DNA of 10,621 nt from Acetobacteraceae bacterium (GTDB lineage: Bacteria > Pseudomonadota > Alphaproteobacteria > Acetobacterales > Acetobacteraceae): contig PLSZ01000456.1 in NCBI GenBank assembly GCA_003164305.1, positions 18,713 through 29,333 of the forward strand, read 5' to 3'. Each line of letters starts with the position of its first letter. Position 1 is the stretch's first letter. Below are positions 1-7,102 of this stretch, piece by piece. Position numbers and translations under genes: made by a program. The notes under the pieces were generated by a model, which made no database searches, was not told where the DNA came from, and saw only the letters and a list, made by a program, of their open reading frames with translations.

Positions 1-2878
1 CCATGTCGTCCGCCAGGCAGGCACCGGCGCCCCACCGCGCGAGGCGGGACAGCCAGACGAACCCCTCCACCTGATAATCGCGCAGCTCCGCCTGGAGATT
101 GGCGGGCAACACCGGTGTCCAGTTCTCCGCCGCGCGAATGCGCGCGACGTGGCGCTTCCAGGCCGCGTCCGCCTTGACCTCCCCGGCGTCGTCGAGCACC
201 GCGTCCAGCGCCGGCGCGCCAAGCGCGTGCACCCGCCGTCCGGAGCGGTGCGGTTCGGAGACCGCCGCCAACCGTTGCAATTGTGTTTGCAACTGCCGGG
301 TCAGCGCCACGAATCGTCCATCGCCCAGCGAGACGAAACGCCCCTGGGAGCGTTCCAGCCGCTCCAGCAGGAAGCGCATCTCCAGCACCTGATCCTCGTC
401 CAGCGCCACCGTGCCATCGACACTGAACCAATCGCGGTCCTGGCCGACCCGTAACTTCATGTTGCCGGGCGTGACGGCGCTGACCCGCATCGTGCGCCCC
501 TCGGGCCATTCCACCGCCAGCGGCCCGGTGTAAGCGCGCAGCTCCAGCAACAGGTCCAGGCAGCCCTCGATATCCTCCAGCACCAGTTCGTGCGTGTCGG
601 CGCCGCAGCGGTCGCGCAAGGTCGGACAGGCCTGGATCAGCGCCGCCCGTTCGGCGAGTTCGCGAGGCAGATCGCGCGTGGCCCGCGATTGCTGGCCGCC
701 GACCGTGGCCAGCACCGACCGGCCGCCAAGGCCGGCGACATAAGCGGGCCCCTCGGCGCCAAACGGCCGCACCAGCAGCGCCAACTTCAGTCCTTGCTCG
801 TAGGGCACCAACTGGACCACCGGGGCGGGTTGAGCCTCGATCCCGGGCCGCTCGGCCTCGGCGATCTCGGCGCGGACCGGCAACATGGGATTGTCCCGCC
901 GGGCCATCGCGACCACCCGATCCCGCCCGGATTTCGGCACTTTCAGGCCATCCCGGCCCAATATCTCCTGCACCGCGAGCAGGCGTTGGGGAAATTCGAT
1001 GACCCGGTAGCGCGTCGGCGTCTCCGGCTCCAGAAACACCGTCGGCGCCTCGGCCGAATGCGACAGAGCGATCCGGTAACCGTCCTTCTGCTCCGTCACC
1101 ACCAGTTCCAGCGGATACGCCACAAGCTCCAGCGGCCGCGACCGGTGGCGAGCGTCGAACACCACCGGATGACCGGCCAGCGCGAGGATGGTGCGGGATT
1201 CGTCGAACGCGTAGGTGTCCTCGCCGTGCCAGGTGGTGCCTTCCTTGTGAATGTGGCGCAAGGCGGCGCGGTCTTGCGGGGACAGATAATCCAGCCTCGG
1301 GTCCTGCTCCCGCAGCCGCTTCATCGCCACCGGCCGGCCGTCGGTCCAGCCACCGCCCTTGACCGACTGTTCCACCGCGCCAACGGCCAGCGCGTCGGGA
1401 TCGACGAACCAGGCCAGCCGTTTGGTTTGCGCGGACCCCTTGGCGCTGTCGCCTTTCGATCCCCCCTCCAGGAAAAGATCGAGACTTTCCAGCGCCCGTT
1501 CCCACGGCTGGCGCGTCTGGACCAACCCGGTGAACGCGACCCAATTGCCGCCGTTCTCCGCGAGCCATGCCTTGTAGGGGGCCGATTTGCCAGCTGATTC
1601 AACCAGGATTTCGGCGATGATCCGCGCGATCAGCGGCATCGCCTCCCGCGTCGCGGCGAAATGGCCGGCGAGCCGGTCCACGCTGTCGCGGGACAGATCA
1701 CGTTCCACGGCGAACTCCGCCAGGGCGGTGCAGGCAACCGCCAGAGGATCCTCCGACGGCCGCTCCAGCAGTTGTTCCAGCACCGACCGGGCCTTCGCCT
1801 CGAACCCCTGGACCAGCCAGAGCTGTGCTTGCATAGCCCAGTACGCCGGCCGGTGAGGGGACGGCATCGGAGGAGCCAGAACCGCGTCGATCCCCGCCTG
1901 GATCTCGGCGTAAACCCTGGGCTCGTTGGCGCGCAGCAGCGCCATGATGAAGAACAGGCCAAGCTCGCCCGCCAGAAACACCTTGCGCCGGCCAAGATCT
2001 TTCCGAAGCATCTTCAACGATTCGCGGAACCGCGCCAGCGCCGCTTCATTCTTTCCCTCCAGAAAGGCGAGCGCCCCTTCCAGCGCCGCGCACGTGACGT
2101 CGCGGTTCGCGCCGAAGTCGCGCAACTGCTCACGCACATGGTCCAGCCTCCCGGCGAGCAAGTCGAGGCGCATCAGCAGATGCCGGAAATCGCCGTAGCC
2201 TTCCTGGCCCCACCGCTCCCGATACCACGCGATCATGTCCGGCAACGCGGGATCCGGCCGCCCGGTCTCTACCGCGGCGAGGAACTTCGCCTCCAGCAAC
2301 GCGGACTGGATGACCGGATGACGCGAGCCGAGCCAATCCATCTCCAGCGGGACGCGGTCGTATGTCGCCGCCAGAAAATCGACGGCCCGCGCGGGCGCCC
2401 GTTCCGCCTCCAGGCGTTGGCGATTGGCCGCGAATTCGGCCGCGTCGTTGGCATAGACGGCCAGCCGGATCGCGCGGAGCAACCGCTCGGCCTCTTTGGC
2501 CTGGTCGTAAAAATATACGTACATCGAGCGGGTCGCGAGGAACACCGCGCGCACCGCCGCGACCATCGCGTCACCCGACGAGGACGCGATGGACCCGACA
2601 GCGGCGCGATGCGCGACCACGGGCGCGCAAACGTGGGCGCCGTTCAGAAATCCCTTGCGGACCAGCGCGTCCAGCACCGCGTTGGTGGCGCGTTGGGTCA
2701 GCGCCTTGCCGTCTTCGTCGCGCAGATTCGCCAGCCTCACACAGTCGTGAAACTCGGATTTGGGCGCCGGAAAGAAGATCAGGCTTATCAGGCCCAGGAG
2801 CTGGCGCTCACTGGGGGAGAGGCGGGCGAATCTGGCGTGGAGGTCGAGCGCCAACGAATCAGGCATCATTGAGTCCAT
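1..2878 (-). CDS. SNF2/DEAD-box family helicase, N-terminal part (3' end beyond window)
   Basis: An open frame of 959 codons runs without a stop from the ATG at 2876-2878 to the left edge. Its last residues (about 932-959) read LRDYQVEGFVWL...GAGACLADDM. This is the Q-motif region (Tyr935, Gln936) and the start of Walker A (DDMGLGKT in the family) of SNF2 ATPases. The helicase core therefore lies outside the window and the full protein is probably well over 1,300 residues. The roughly 930 residues before the core have no recognisable catalytic motif. They are mostly helical and Leu/Ala/Glu-rich to about residue 420, then a mixed region. SNF2 proteins are ATP-driven double-stranded-DNA or nucleoprotein translocases; bacterial members include RapA and several defence-associated helicases. 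The substrate here is unknown. ATGs at codons 4 and 5 are alternative starts. No convincing Shine-Dalgarno precedes any of them. The long plus-strand frames opposite are GC-rich shadows. Confidence 0.9.
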   Translation of the reverse strand, partial: MDSMMPDSLALDLHARFARLSPSERQLLGLISLIFFPAPKSEFHDCVRLANLRDEDGKALTQRATNAVLDALVRKGFLNGAHVCAPVVAHRAAVGSIASSSGDAMVAAVRAVFLATRSMYVYFYDQAKEAERLLRAIRLAVYANDAAEFAANRQRLEAERAPARAVDFLAATYDRVPLEMDWLGSRHPVIQSALLEAKFLAAVETGRPDPALPDMIAWYRERWGQEGYGDFRHLLMRLDLLAGRLDHVREQLRDFGANRDVTCAALEGALAFLEGKNEAALARFRESLKMLRKDLGRRKVFLAGELGLFFIMALLRANEPRVYAEIQAGIDAVLAPPMPSPHRPAYWAMQAQLWLVQGFEAKARSVLEQLLERPSEDPLAVACTALAEFAVERDLSRDSVDRLAGHFAATREAMPLIARIIAEILVESAGKSAPYKAWLAENGGNWVAFTGLVQTRQPWERALESLDLFLEGGSKGDSAKGSAQTKRLAWFVDPDALAVGAVEQSVKGGGWTDGRPVAMKRLREQDPRLDYLSPQDRAALRHIHKEGTTWHGEDTYAFDESRTILALAGHPVVFDARHRSRPLELVAYPLELVVTEQKDGYRIALSHSAEAPTVFLEPETPTRYRVIEFPQRLLAVQEILGRDGLKVPKSGRDRVVAMARRDNPMLPVRAEIAEAERPGIEAQPAPVVQLVPYEQGLKLALLVRPFGAEGPAYVAGLGGRSVLATVGGQQSRATRDLPRELAERAALIQACPTLRDRCGADTHELVLEDIEGCLDLLLELRAYTGPLAVEWPEGRTMRVSAVTPGNMKLRVGQDRDWFSVDGTVALDEDQVLEMRFLLERLERSQGRFVSLGDGRFVALTRQLQTQLQRLAAVSEPHRSGRRVHALGAPALDAVLDDAGEVKADAAWKRHVARIRAAENWTPVLPANLQAELRDYQVEGFVWLSRLARWGAGACLADDM

Positions 2879-2883
2879 GGGCG

Positions 2884-2912
2884 ATTAGAGCGGACAATCC
2901 TCGGATTGGGAA
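2884..2912 (-). promoter_or_regulatory. candidate promoter of the helicase gene, possibly leaderless
   Basis: On the minus strand a TTCCCA box (2912-2907), a 17-nt spacer and TCTAAT (2889-2884) fit a sigma-70 promoter (4/6 and 5/6 matches). Only five bases separate the -10 box from the ATG, so transcription would start at or next to the start codon. A perfect 6-bp inverted repeat (CAATCC, 2895-2900; GGATTG, 2903-2908) lies in the spacer and could be an operator. Found by eye; not tested against background frequency. Confidence 0.35.
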
Positions 2913-3360
2913 CTCCGGATTTCGCTTCGCCACTCATCCTGTGCGCCGGGTGGCGGCCGGTTCGGCGATCGGTCGCACGGGCCAGCCATGCGCCGGTGCC
3001 CGCCGCCCGCGCGCCCTCCCAATCTCCCAGTGTCTGTCCGGAAACATATGATACGACAACCGAGCGTTGGGGCTAACCCGGAACGGTTCGAACCGCGTTG
3101 TCCCATCTGCTTTCGGACCAGGCTCCGATCCGGGGTATGACGAATGGGACTGGAATTCCCCTTGATTTCCAACGAAATGATTCCGGACGGACTCCCAGAT
3201 TAAAGCCAGGTCAACCGCGGACACGGGACCTGACCACCGTCCCGTGGGCTTTCCGCGCCCATGCGCGTGTGACACGTCAGCGAACCGCCGCCAGCCCCGC
3301 CCGGTTGACCCCGCCGCCCGCTTCCCGCAACCCTCCCGGCTCCGCATGGAGCATGTCACG
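2913..3360. other. intergenic region with short inverted repeats
   Basis: No convincing gene lies between the divergent helicase and racemase genes. Visible structure includes the 12-bp palindrome CGGTTCGAACCG (3084-3095) and the arms GTCCCAT/ATGGGAC (3100-3106, 3144-3150). There is also a perfect 8-bp stem CACGGGAC/GTCCCGTG (3222-3229, 3239-3246; 9-nt loop), and CGTGT-G-ACACG (3266-3276). None is followed by a T-run, so they are not typical terminators. They may be binding sites for a regulator of the racemase/transporter genes, but some would be expected by chance in DNA this GC-rich. No clear promoter boxes were seen. Confidence 0.3.
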
Positions 3361-4065
3361 ATGACCGACCGGGTTCTCGGCGTATTGGGCGGCATGGGCC
3401 CCCTGGCGAGCGCGCACTTCATGCTGCGCCTGACCCTGCTGACCCCCGCCTCGATAGACCAGGAGCACATTCCCGCCGTCCTCTGGTCCGACCCGCGCGT
3501 TCCCGACCGCGGCGACGCCATGCGTCCCGGCGGCACCGACCCTCTGCCCATCCTGCTGAGAAGCATCGAAGGCCTGAAACGCGCCGGCTGCGGGGCCATC
3601 GTCATACCCTGCAACACCGCCCACGTCTGGTACGGCCAGATGGCCGAGGCCGCGGGCGTTCCGATCCCCCACATCGTCGATGCCGCGGCCGCGGACCTCG
3701 CTCGCATCGGGATAAAGCCCGGCATCATCGGCCTGATGGGCACACCGGTCACATTGCGCACCAAACTCTATCAGCAGCGCCTGACCCGTCTGGGCTGGGA
3801 CTGCGTCGAACCGACCGAGGACCAGATGGTCCGCCTCGTCTCCCCCGCGATCGCCCTCGTGAAAGCCAACCACGTCGCCGACGCCTACGAACCGCTGGCC
3901 GAGGTGGTGAATTCCCTCGCCGCCCGAGGCGCCACCGCCGTCGTCCTCGGTTGCACCGAAATTCCCCTGGGCATCCAGGCCGGGCCCGCCGACCGGCTGA
4001 CCGTCCCGGTCATCGACACTATCGACGCCCTCGCCCGCGCCGCCATCGCCTGGGCGCGAGCGTAG
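3361..4065 (+). CDS. aspartate/glutamate racemase family protein
   Basis: A 234-residue cofactor-independent racemase-family protein of normal family length. The N-terminus VLGVLGGMGPLAS (5-17) is the YgeA/RacX-type signature. The two catalytic cysteines expected in the two-base mechanism are present: Cys84 in IPCNTAH and Cys198 in GCTEIPL. Such enzymes usually interconvert D- and L-aspartate or glutamate. Relatives in the superfamily act on hydantoins, maleate or arylmalonates, so the substrate is not settled. E. coli YgeA has Thr in place of the first cysteine, so this protein resembles the two-cysteine members more. The start at 3361 is chosen because GGAG (3348-3351) lies nine bases upstream and MTDRVLGV matches the family N-terminus. 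The frame stays open upstream and ATG 3346 is an alternative. An MFS transporter follows 123 bp downstream on the same strand, suggesting uptake and conversion of one substrate. Confidence 0.88.
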   Translation: MTDRVLGVLGGMGPLASAHFMLRLTLLTPASIDQEHIPAVLWSDPRVPDRGDAMRPGGTDPLPILLRSIEGLKRAGCGAIVIPCNTAHVWYGQMAEAAGVPIPHIVDAAAADLARIGIKPGIIGLMGTPVTLRTKLYQQRLTRLGWDCVEPTEDQMVRLVSPAIALVKANHVADAYEPLAEVVNSLAARGATAVVLGCTEIPLGIQAGPADRLTVPVIDTIDALARAAIAWARA

Positions 4066-4188
4066 CGCCACCAGGCAACCGTCATGGGCGTGCCGTCGCG
4101 AACCCCATCCCCGCACTACATCCAACCTTCACGAATCGCATGCCTCTCCCCTAAACCATGATCTCCGCGCACAGCCAAAGGGGACGCC

Positions 4189-5499
4189 ATGCCCGGTGAA
4201 CACATACCGCGGGACGTCATTCCAGCGGCGCCTGCCCAGCTCGCGGCCAGACCGATCTTTGGCGCACCGGCGGTGGTGCTCGGTCTGCTCTGCGCGATGT
4301 ATTTCATCACCTATCTCGACCGGGTGAACATCGCCACCGCCGCAACCGCGATCAAACTCGATTTCGGCCTCAACAACGCGCAATTGGGCCGCGTACTGGG
4401 CTCCTTTGGTCTCGCCTACGCGCTGTTTCAGATCGTCGGCGGCTGGCTCGGCGACAAGTTCGGCCCGCGCCGCACCCTGTTCGCGTGCGCCGTCGTGTGG
4501 TCGCTGGCGACCGTCGCCACCGGCGAGGTCGGCGGCTTCGTCTCCCTGCTCGCGGTGCGCTTCATCCTTGGCCTCGGCGAGGGCGCGACGTTCCCCACAG
4601 CCACCCGCGCGATGTCGAACTGGTTCGGCCCGGAAAAGCGAGGCTTCGCCCAGGGTGTGACGCACAGCTTCGCTCGCGCCGGCAATGCGTTGGCGCCCCC
4701 GGTCGTCGCGGGCCTGATGGTGACTCTGGGCTGGCGTTCGAGCTTCGTCATCCTGGGCTTTGTCAGTCTGATATGGGCCGTCGTCTGGCTCTGGTATTTT
4801 CGAGACGACCCGCGCGATCACCGGCGCATCGTCGAAGCGGACCTCGCGAACCTGCCGCCCTATCGCAGCGGAACCGGCCCGGATGCGCCGCCGGTCCCGT
4901 GGAGGCGGCTGCTGACGCGGATGCTGCCGACGACGTTCGTGTACTTCTGTTACGCCTGGACGCTGTGGCTTTACCTCACGTGGCTGCCGTCGCTGTTTCA
5001 GCAGGGCTACGGCCTCAACCTGAAGGACACCGCGTTCTTCTCGTTCGGCGTGCTGCTGGCGGGCGTGATCGGCGACTCGGCGGGAGGCGCGTTGAGCGAT
5101 TGGCTGTTCCGCCGCACCGAGAATTACCTGGTCGCCCGCCGCAACCTGATCGTGCTGAGCCTGCTGGGATCGTTGCTGTTCCTGCTGCCGGTGCTGCTGT
5201 TCACTGACCTGGTGCTGATCGCCGTCTGCCTGAGCGGCGCTTTCTTCTGCCTGGAACTGACGATCGGCCCGATCTGGTCGGTGCCGATGGACGTGGCTCC
5301 CAAATTCTCCGGCACCGCGAGCGGCATCATGAACACCGGCTCGGCGGTCGCGGGCTTCGCGTCGCCGATGATTTTCGGCTGGCTGGTCGATGTGACGGGC
5401 AATTGGCACGTGCCGTTCGCCGGCTCGATCGCGCTGCTGTTGCTGGGGGCGATCCTGGCGTTCTGGATGCATCCCGATAGGCGATTGGCGGAGGGTTAA
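4189..5499 (+). CDS. MFS transporter, anion:cation symporter (ACS)-like
   Basis: A 436-residue inner-membrane protein with the hydrophobic pattern of 12 transmembrane segments in two halves. TM1 ends in YLDRVNIA (42-49; Asp44, Arg45, Asn47), the signature of the ACS family that carries hexuronates, galactonate, glucarate, phthalate and other organic anions. The loop 2-3 MFS motif is GWLGDKFGPRR (85-95). The segment EGATFPTATRAMSNWF (121-136) is also characteristic of these carriers. A hydrophilic central loop spans about 205-250. The start is supported by AAAGGGGA (4177-4184) just upstream. Co-orientation with the racemase-family gene suggests a carboxylate or acidic amino-acid-like substrate, probably by proton symport; this is inference. 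The long minus-strand frame opposite is a shadow. Confidence 0.9.
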   Translation: MPGEHIPRDVIPAAPAQLAARPIFGAPAVVLGLLCAMYFITYLDRVNIATAATAIKLDFGLNNAQLGRVLGSFGLAYALFQIVGGWLGDKFGPRRTLFACAVVWSLATVATGEVGGFVSLLAVRFILGLGEGATFPTATRAMSNWFGPEKRGFAQGVTHSFARAGNALAPPVVAGLMVTLGWRSSFVILGFVSLIWAVVWLWYFRDDPRDHRRIVEADLANLPPYRSGTGPDAPPVPWRRLLTRMLPTTFVYFCYAWTLWLYLTWLPSLFQQGYGLNLKDTAFFSFGVLLAGVIGDSAGGALSDWLFRRTENYLVARRNLIVLSLLGSLLFLLPVLLFTDLVLIAVCLSGAFFCLELTIGPIWSVPMDVAPKFSGTASGIMNTGSAVAGFASPMIFGWLVDVTGNWHVPFAGSIALLLLGAILAFWMHPDRRLAEG

Positions 5500-5535
5500 G
5501 GGGTCGGTTGGTACCGTGCAAGGGCAGGCCGGTTG

Positions 5536-5817
5536 TCAACGGAAGCGATCATTCCAGGCTGATGGTGACATGGTATCCTGCAAAGCAGTGACTTTAGAGG
5601 TTTTCACGCCGGCAGTTAGCATTCGGCTGTCAAGGTTCGCCAAAGTTGCCTTTGGGGCGAAGACCCAGAGGCCTATTGTCCATTCGCTGGCGGTGTTTTC
5701 GCTGCGTAGCACTTTGTGCGTCTCAAGCTGGTCTTTAATCCTCGGAACGTAATCCTTCTCAAAATCCTTGATCTTGTTGAGCAGAGCGACACGTGGAGCC
5801 TTTGTGACTTCAACCAT
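5536..5817 (-). CDS. hypothetical protein, second gene of a two-gene unit
   Basis: A 93-residue protein (MVEVTKAPRV...) of no family I recognise. It is soluble, with no signal peptide or membrane segment. Residues about 8-35 form a charged, probably helical stretch (ALLNKIKDFEKDYVPRIKDQ). The C-terminal half contains WTIGLWVFAP and ends SAWNDRFR. Amino-acid composition looks like real protein. Codon use is relaxed (many AAA, GAT, TTG, ACT), unlike the strongly GC3-biased flanking genes, which suggests acquired DNA. The ATG directly follows the TGA of the upstream frame (TGAATG), and AAGGA (5827-5831 on this strand) gives a usable ribosome binding site, so the two genes were built to be translationally coupled. 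The upstream gene carries an internal stop, so expression may be reduced. It converges on the MFS gene. Confidence 0.6.
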   Translation of the reverse strand: MVEVTKAPRVALLNKIKDFEKDYVPRIKDQLETHKVLRSENTASEWTIGLWVFAPKATLANLDSRMLTAGVKTSKVTALQDTMSPSAWNDRFR

Positions 5818-5967
5818 TCAGGCTCGTCCTTCGGGGAATTCGAGAGCGAGAAAGTCCGGGTTTGCCTCCCACACACCCAGCTTCCCGATGAGGTACTGTG
5901 GATTGAGGAATAAGCCACGATCAATGGCGAGGTATATCTCGACCGCTTACTCCCAGATGTCAGACAT
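5818..5967 (-). pseudogene. small hypothetical gene interrupted by an in-frame TAA
   Basis: The frame starts MSDIWE, hits TAA at codon 7 (5949-5947), then continues open for 42 codons (AVEIYLAIDRGLF... to ...LEFPEGRA) and stops at 5818, abutting the next gene. A strong GGAGGG (5977-5972) sits four bases before the ATG, so the start is well supported. A single C-to-T change (CAA to TAA) would explain the interruption and restore a 49-residue protein. No ATG, GTG or TTG after the stop could restart near the beginning. The family is not recognised. The TGAATG junction and shared codon style tie it to the downstream 93-residue gene. A sequencing error at one base would be the alternative explanation. 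Confidence 0.5.
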
Positions 5968-6017
5968 ACGTCCCTCCATTGATTTAGGGACGACAAACGC
6001 ACAGTTGACTTCCGCCT

Positions 6018-6092
6018 GTGCTAATTGAATTGGTTCATGAGGTATACCACAACTGGCCGCTCGCCCGCGAGGGGAAGCCCGCCCAGAAAATC
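6018..6092 (+). pseudogene. DUF4160-like C-terminal fragment
   Basis: This frame encodes ELVHEVYHNWPLAREGKP followed by AQKI. It resembles the C-terminal end of DUF4160 proteins, where a helix is followed by NW.LA..G....KI. The rest of the domain is absent: an in-frame TGA lies at 6006-6008, and the preceding sequence in all plus frames shows no DUF4160-like residues. The frame runs on past the expected end instead of stopping, so a small shift is also likely. The call is supported by its neighbour, since DUF4160 and DUF2442 genes are commonly adjacent in this order. The match is short and made from memory. Confidence 0.35.
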
Positions 6093-6105
6093 ACGGATCA
6101 GTCCG

Positions 6106-6417
6106 ATGCTATAAGAAATCATCCACGCGGAGCCGCACCCGGATCACACCGTCACCATCACGTGGGCGGACGGGATCAGCCAGACCGTCGATTTCAGGTC
6201 GTTCATCGAACGCGGCGGGCTATTCGCCGCCTTGCGAGAGCCGGACTACTTCGTCGGTGAAATGAGCATCTTACGAGGCGGGATCGGTTTGACCTGGCCG
6301 AACGAGTTGGATTTTTCAGCGGACGGCTTGCGGCACGACAGTTTCTCGCATGATCCCGAAGAGGCAATCGACGAGCCTCCCCTTAAGCGCTCGTCTCAGC
6401 AGTCCGCGACCCGCTAA
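6106..6417 (+). pseudogene. DUF2442 domain gene with TAA as third codon
   Basis: The frame from GAA 6115 to TAA 6417 encodes a recognisable DUF2442 domain. It has HAEPHPDHTVTITWADG near the start, then VDFRSFIERGGLFAAL, DYFVGEM, and the family hallmark LTWPNELDFSADGL, with a hydrophilic tail of about 30 residues. The only sensible start, ATG at 6106, is followed by CTA and then an in-frame TAA (6112-6114). One base change (for example AAA or CAA to TAA) would restore a 103-residue protein. No other ATG or GTG exists before the domain; the first in-frame ATG (6262) would remove half of it. DUF2442 proteins are small and of uncertain function, often paired with DUF4160 in putative toxin-antitoxin-like modules. 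Annotated as a pseudogene unless the base is a sequencing error. Confidence 0.6.
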
Positions 6418-6560
6418 AGTCAGCGACCAAGCGGTTGTAAGCCAGGCCGCCGTGAGGGTGATGTAACAAGTCTTGAACTTAGAGTGCCGTCGATTTCGCG
6501 ACAACGTCGGATAGCTGCCTCGCGAAACCGGCTATGCACAACCAAGAAAGCTGGCGATGA
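6418..6560. other. short intergenic stretch
   Basis: No gene is supported here. One perfect 8-bp inverted repeat is visible (TTTCGCGA 6494-6501, TCGCGAAA 6520-6527, 18-nt loop). It has no T-run and is probably not a terminator. No clear promoter boxes were found for the following gene. Confidence 0.3.
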
Positions 6561-6975
6561 ATGTACTCAATATTCGGAAAAGAAATAAAGGTACTCGTTT
6601 TCGAGAATGCCGCGACAGGGGAACTCAAGCGAATGCCTGTCGGATTCGATGCGTCTCCGTTTTGTCTGGCCGATTTCTTCGGATTACCCTTCTTTCGGCG
6701 GCGCATCTATGTCTGGGGATTGTTTTTTCGCCATGTTGAGCGCGATCGACCTGACGCTGTTTGAAACAATTCCGGCGAAGGATCCATCGTGGCCGCGAGA
6801 AATTTGGCTGTACGGTCTCGCGCGAGCCGTATTGCAAGTGTGGGTGGGCATCTATGGCAACAAGATTACAGCAAGACATCTTTTGGCGCATGGTTGGAAA
6901 TTCGCGAAACCAGAGGATGAGGCGACCAGGTGGGCGAAAACAAAATGGAAGATTGAAATCGAGGGCCGGACCTGA
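6561..6975 (+). pseudogene. DUF2628-like small membrane protein gene, frameshifted
   Basis: Two overlapping frames join into one sensible protein. Frame one starts at ATG 6561 (MYSIFGKEIKVLVFENAATG...) and includes GFDASPFCLADFF, then RRIYVWGLFF. Beyond the run of six T at 6723-6728, sense continues one base over as AMLSAIDLTLFE..., with LYGLARAVLQVWVGIYGNK and ITARHLLAHGWKFAKPED to the TGA at 6973-6975. Removing one T restores a product of about 137 residues. The pattern of a GFSW-like loop, hydrophobic segments, then GNK..RHLL..GW recalls DUF2628 membrane proteins; this is a resemblance from memory. The shift is in the +1 direction, so the TTTTTTC run is not a conventional -1 slippery site. 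Transcriptional slippage or sequencing error cannot be excluded. Codon use is less GC-rich than the flanks. Confidence 0.5.
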
Positions 6976-7015
6976 AGAACTCCCATTCGATGAAACAGCG
7001 CTGCCGGCGGTTCGG

Positions 7016-7068
7016 TCCCTTGAGTTGGCGGAAGTCGATGCCGGGGTTCTCCGCGCTCAGGAAACCGA
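7016..7068 (-). pseudogene. 53-bp fragment of an MDR-type dehydrogenase gene
   Basis: This stretch matches 8191-8243, inside the intact oxidoreductase gene, at 45 of 53 bases in the same orientation. On the minus strand it encodes GFLSAENPGIDFRQLKG, against GFLSTENPGIDFFQLKG (residues 259-275) in the intact gene. Similarity fades on both sides, so only this sliver of a dehydrogenase survives. Most mismatches are silent or conservative, which indicates descent from a real coding sequence rather than recent copying. Confidence 0.7.
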
Positions 7069-7102
7069 CGCAGTGCTGTTCACCACGGATCTTCGAATTG
7101 TG

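Noticed and set aside
590..2872. Long plus-strand open frames (335 and 403 codons) opposite the helicase gene.
   Set aside because: They are antisense shadows rich in Arg, Pro and Gly. The minus-strand frame is continuous over 959 codons and ends in recognisable SNF2 motifs.
3081..3099. GGTTCGAACC, resembling a tRNA T-arm.
   Set aside because: The 5-bp T-stem does not pair on either strand and no acceptor, D or anticodon arm can be drawn around it.
2934..4125. Minus-strand frames of 276 and 282 codons over the racemase gene and its upstream region.
   Set aside because: Composition is shadow-like, and the plus strand carries the catalytic motifs.
4129..5472. A 447-codon minus-strand frame opposite the MFS gene.
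   Set aside because: It is low-complexity, rich in Arg, Gln and Ala, and has no family motif; the plus strand encodes a clear transporter.
6018..6260. An 80-codon plus-strand frame as an intact gene.
   Set aside because: Only its first 25 codons look like protein (DUF4160-like tail); the rest overlaps the DUF2442 domain out of frame.
6722..6729. Programmed -1 frameshift at the TTTTTTC run.
   Set aside because: The downstream sense frame is reached by a +1 shift, not -1, and no stimulatory structure is evident.
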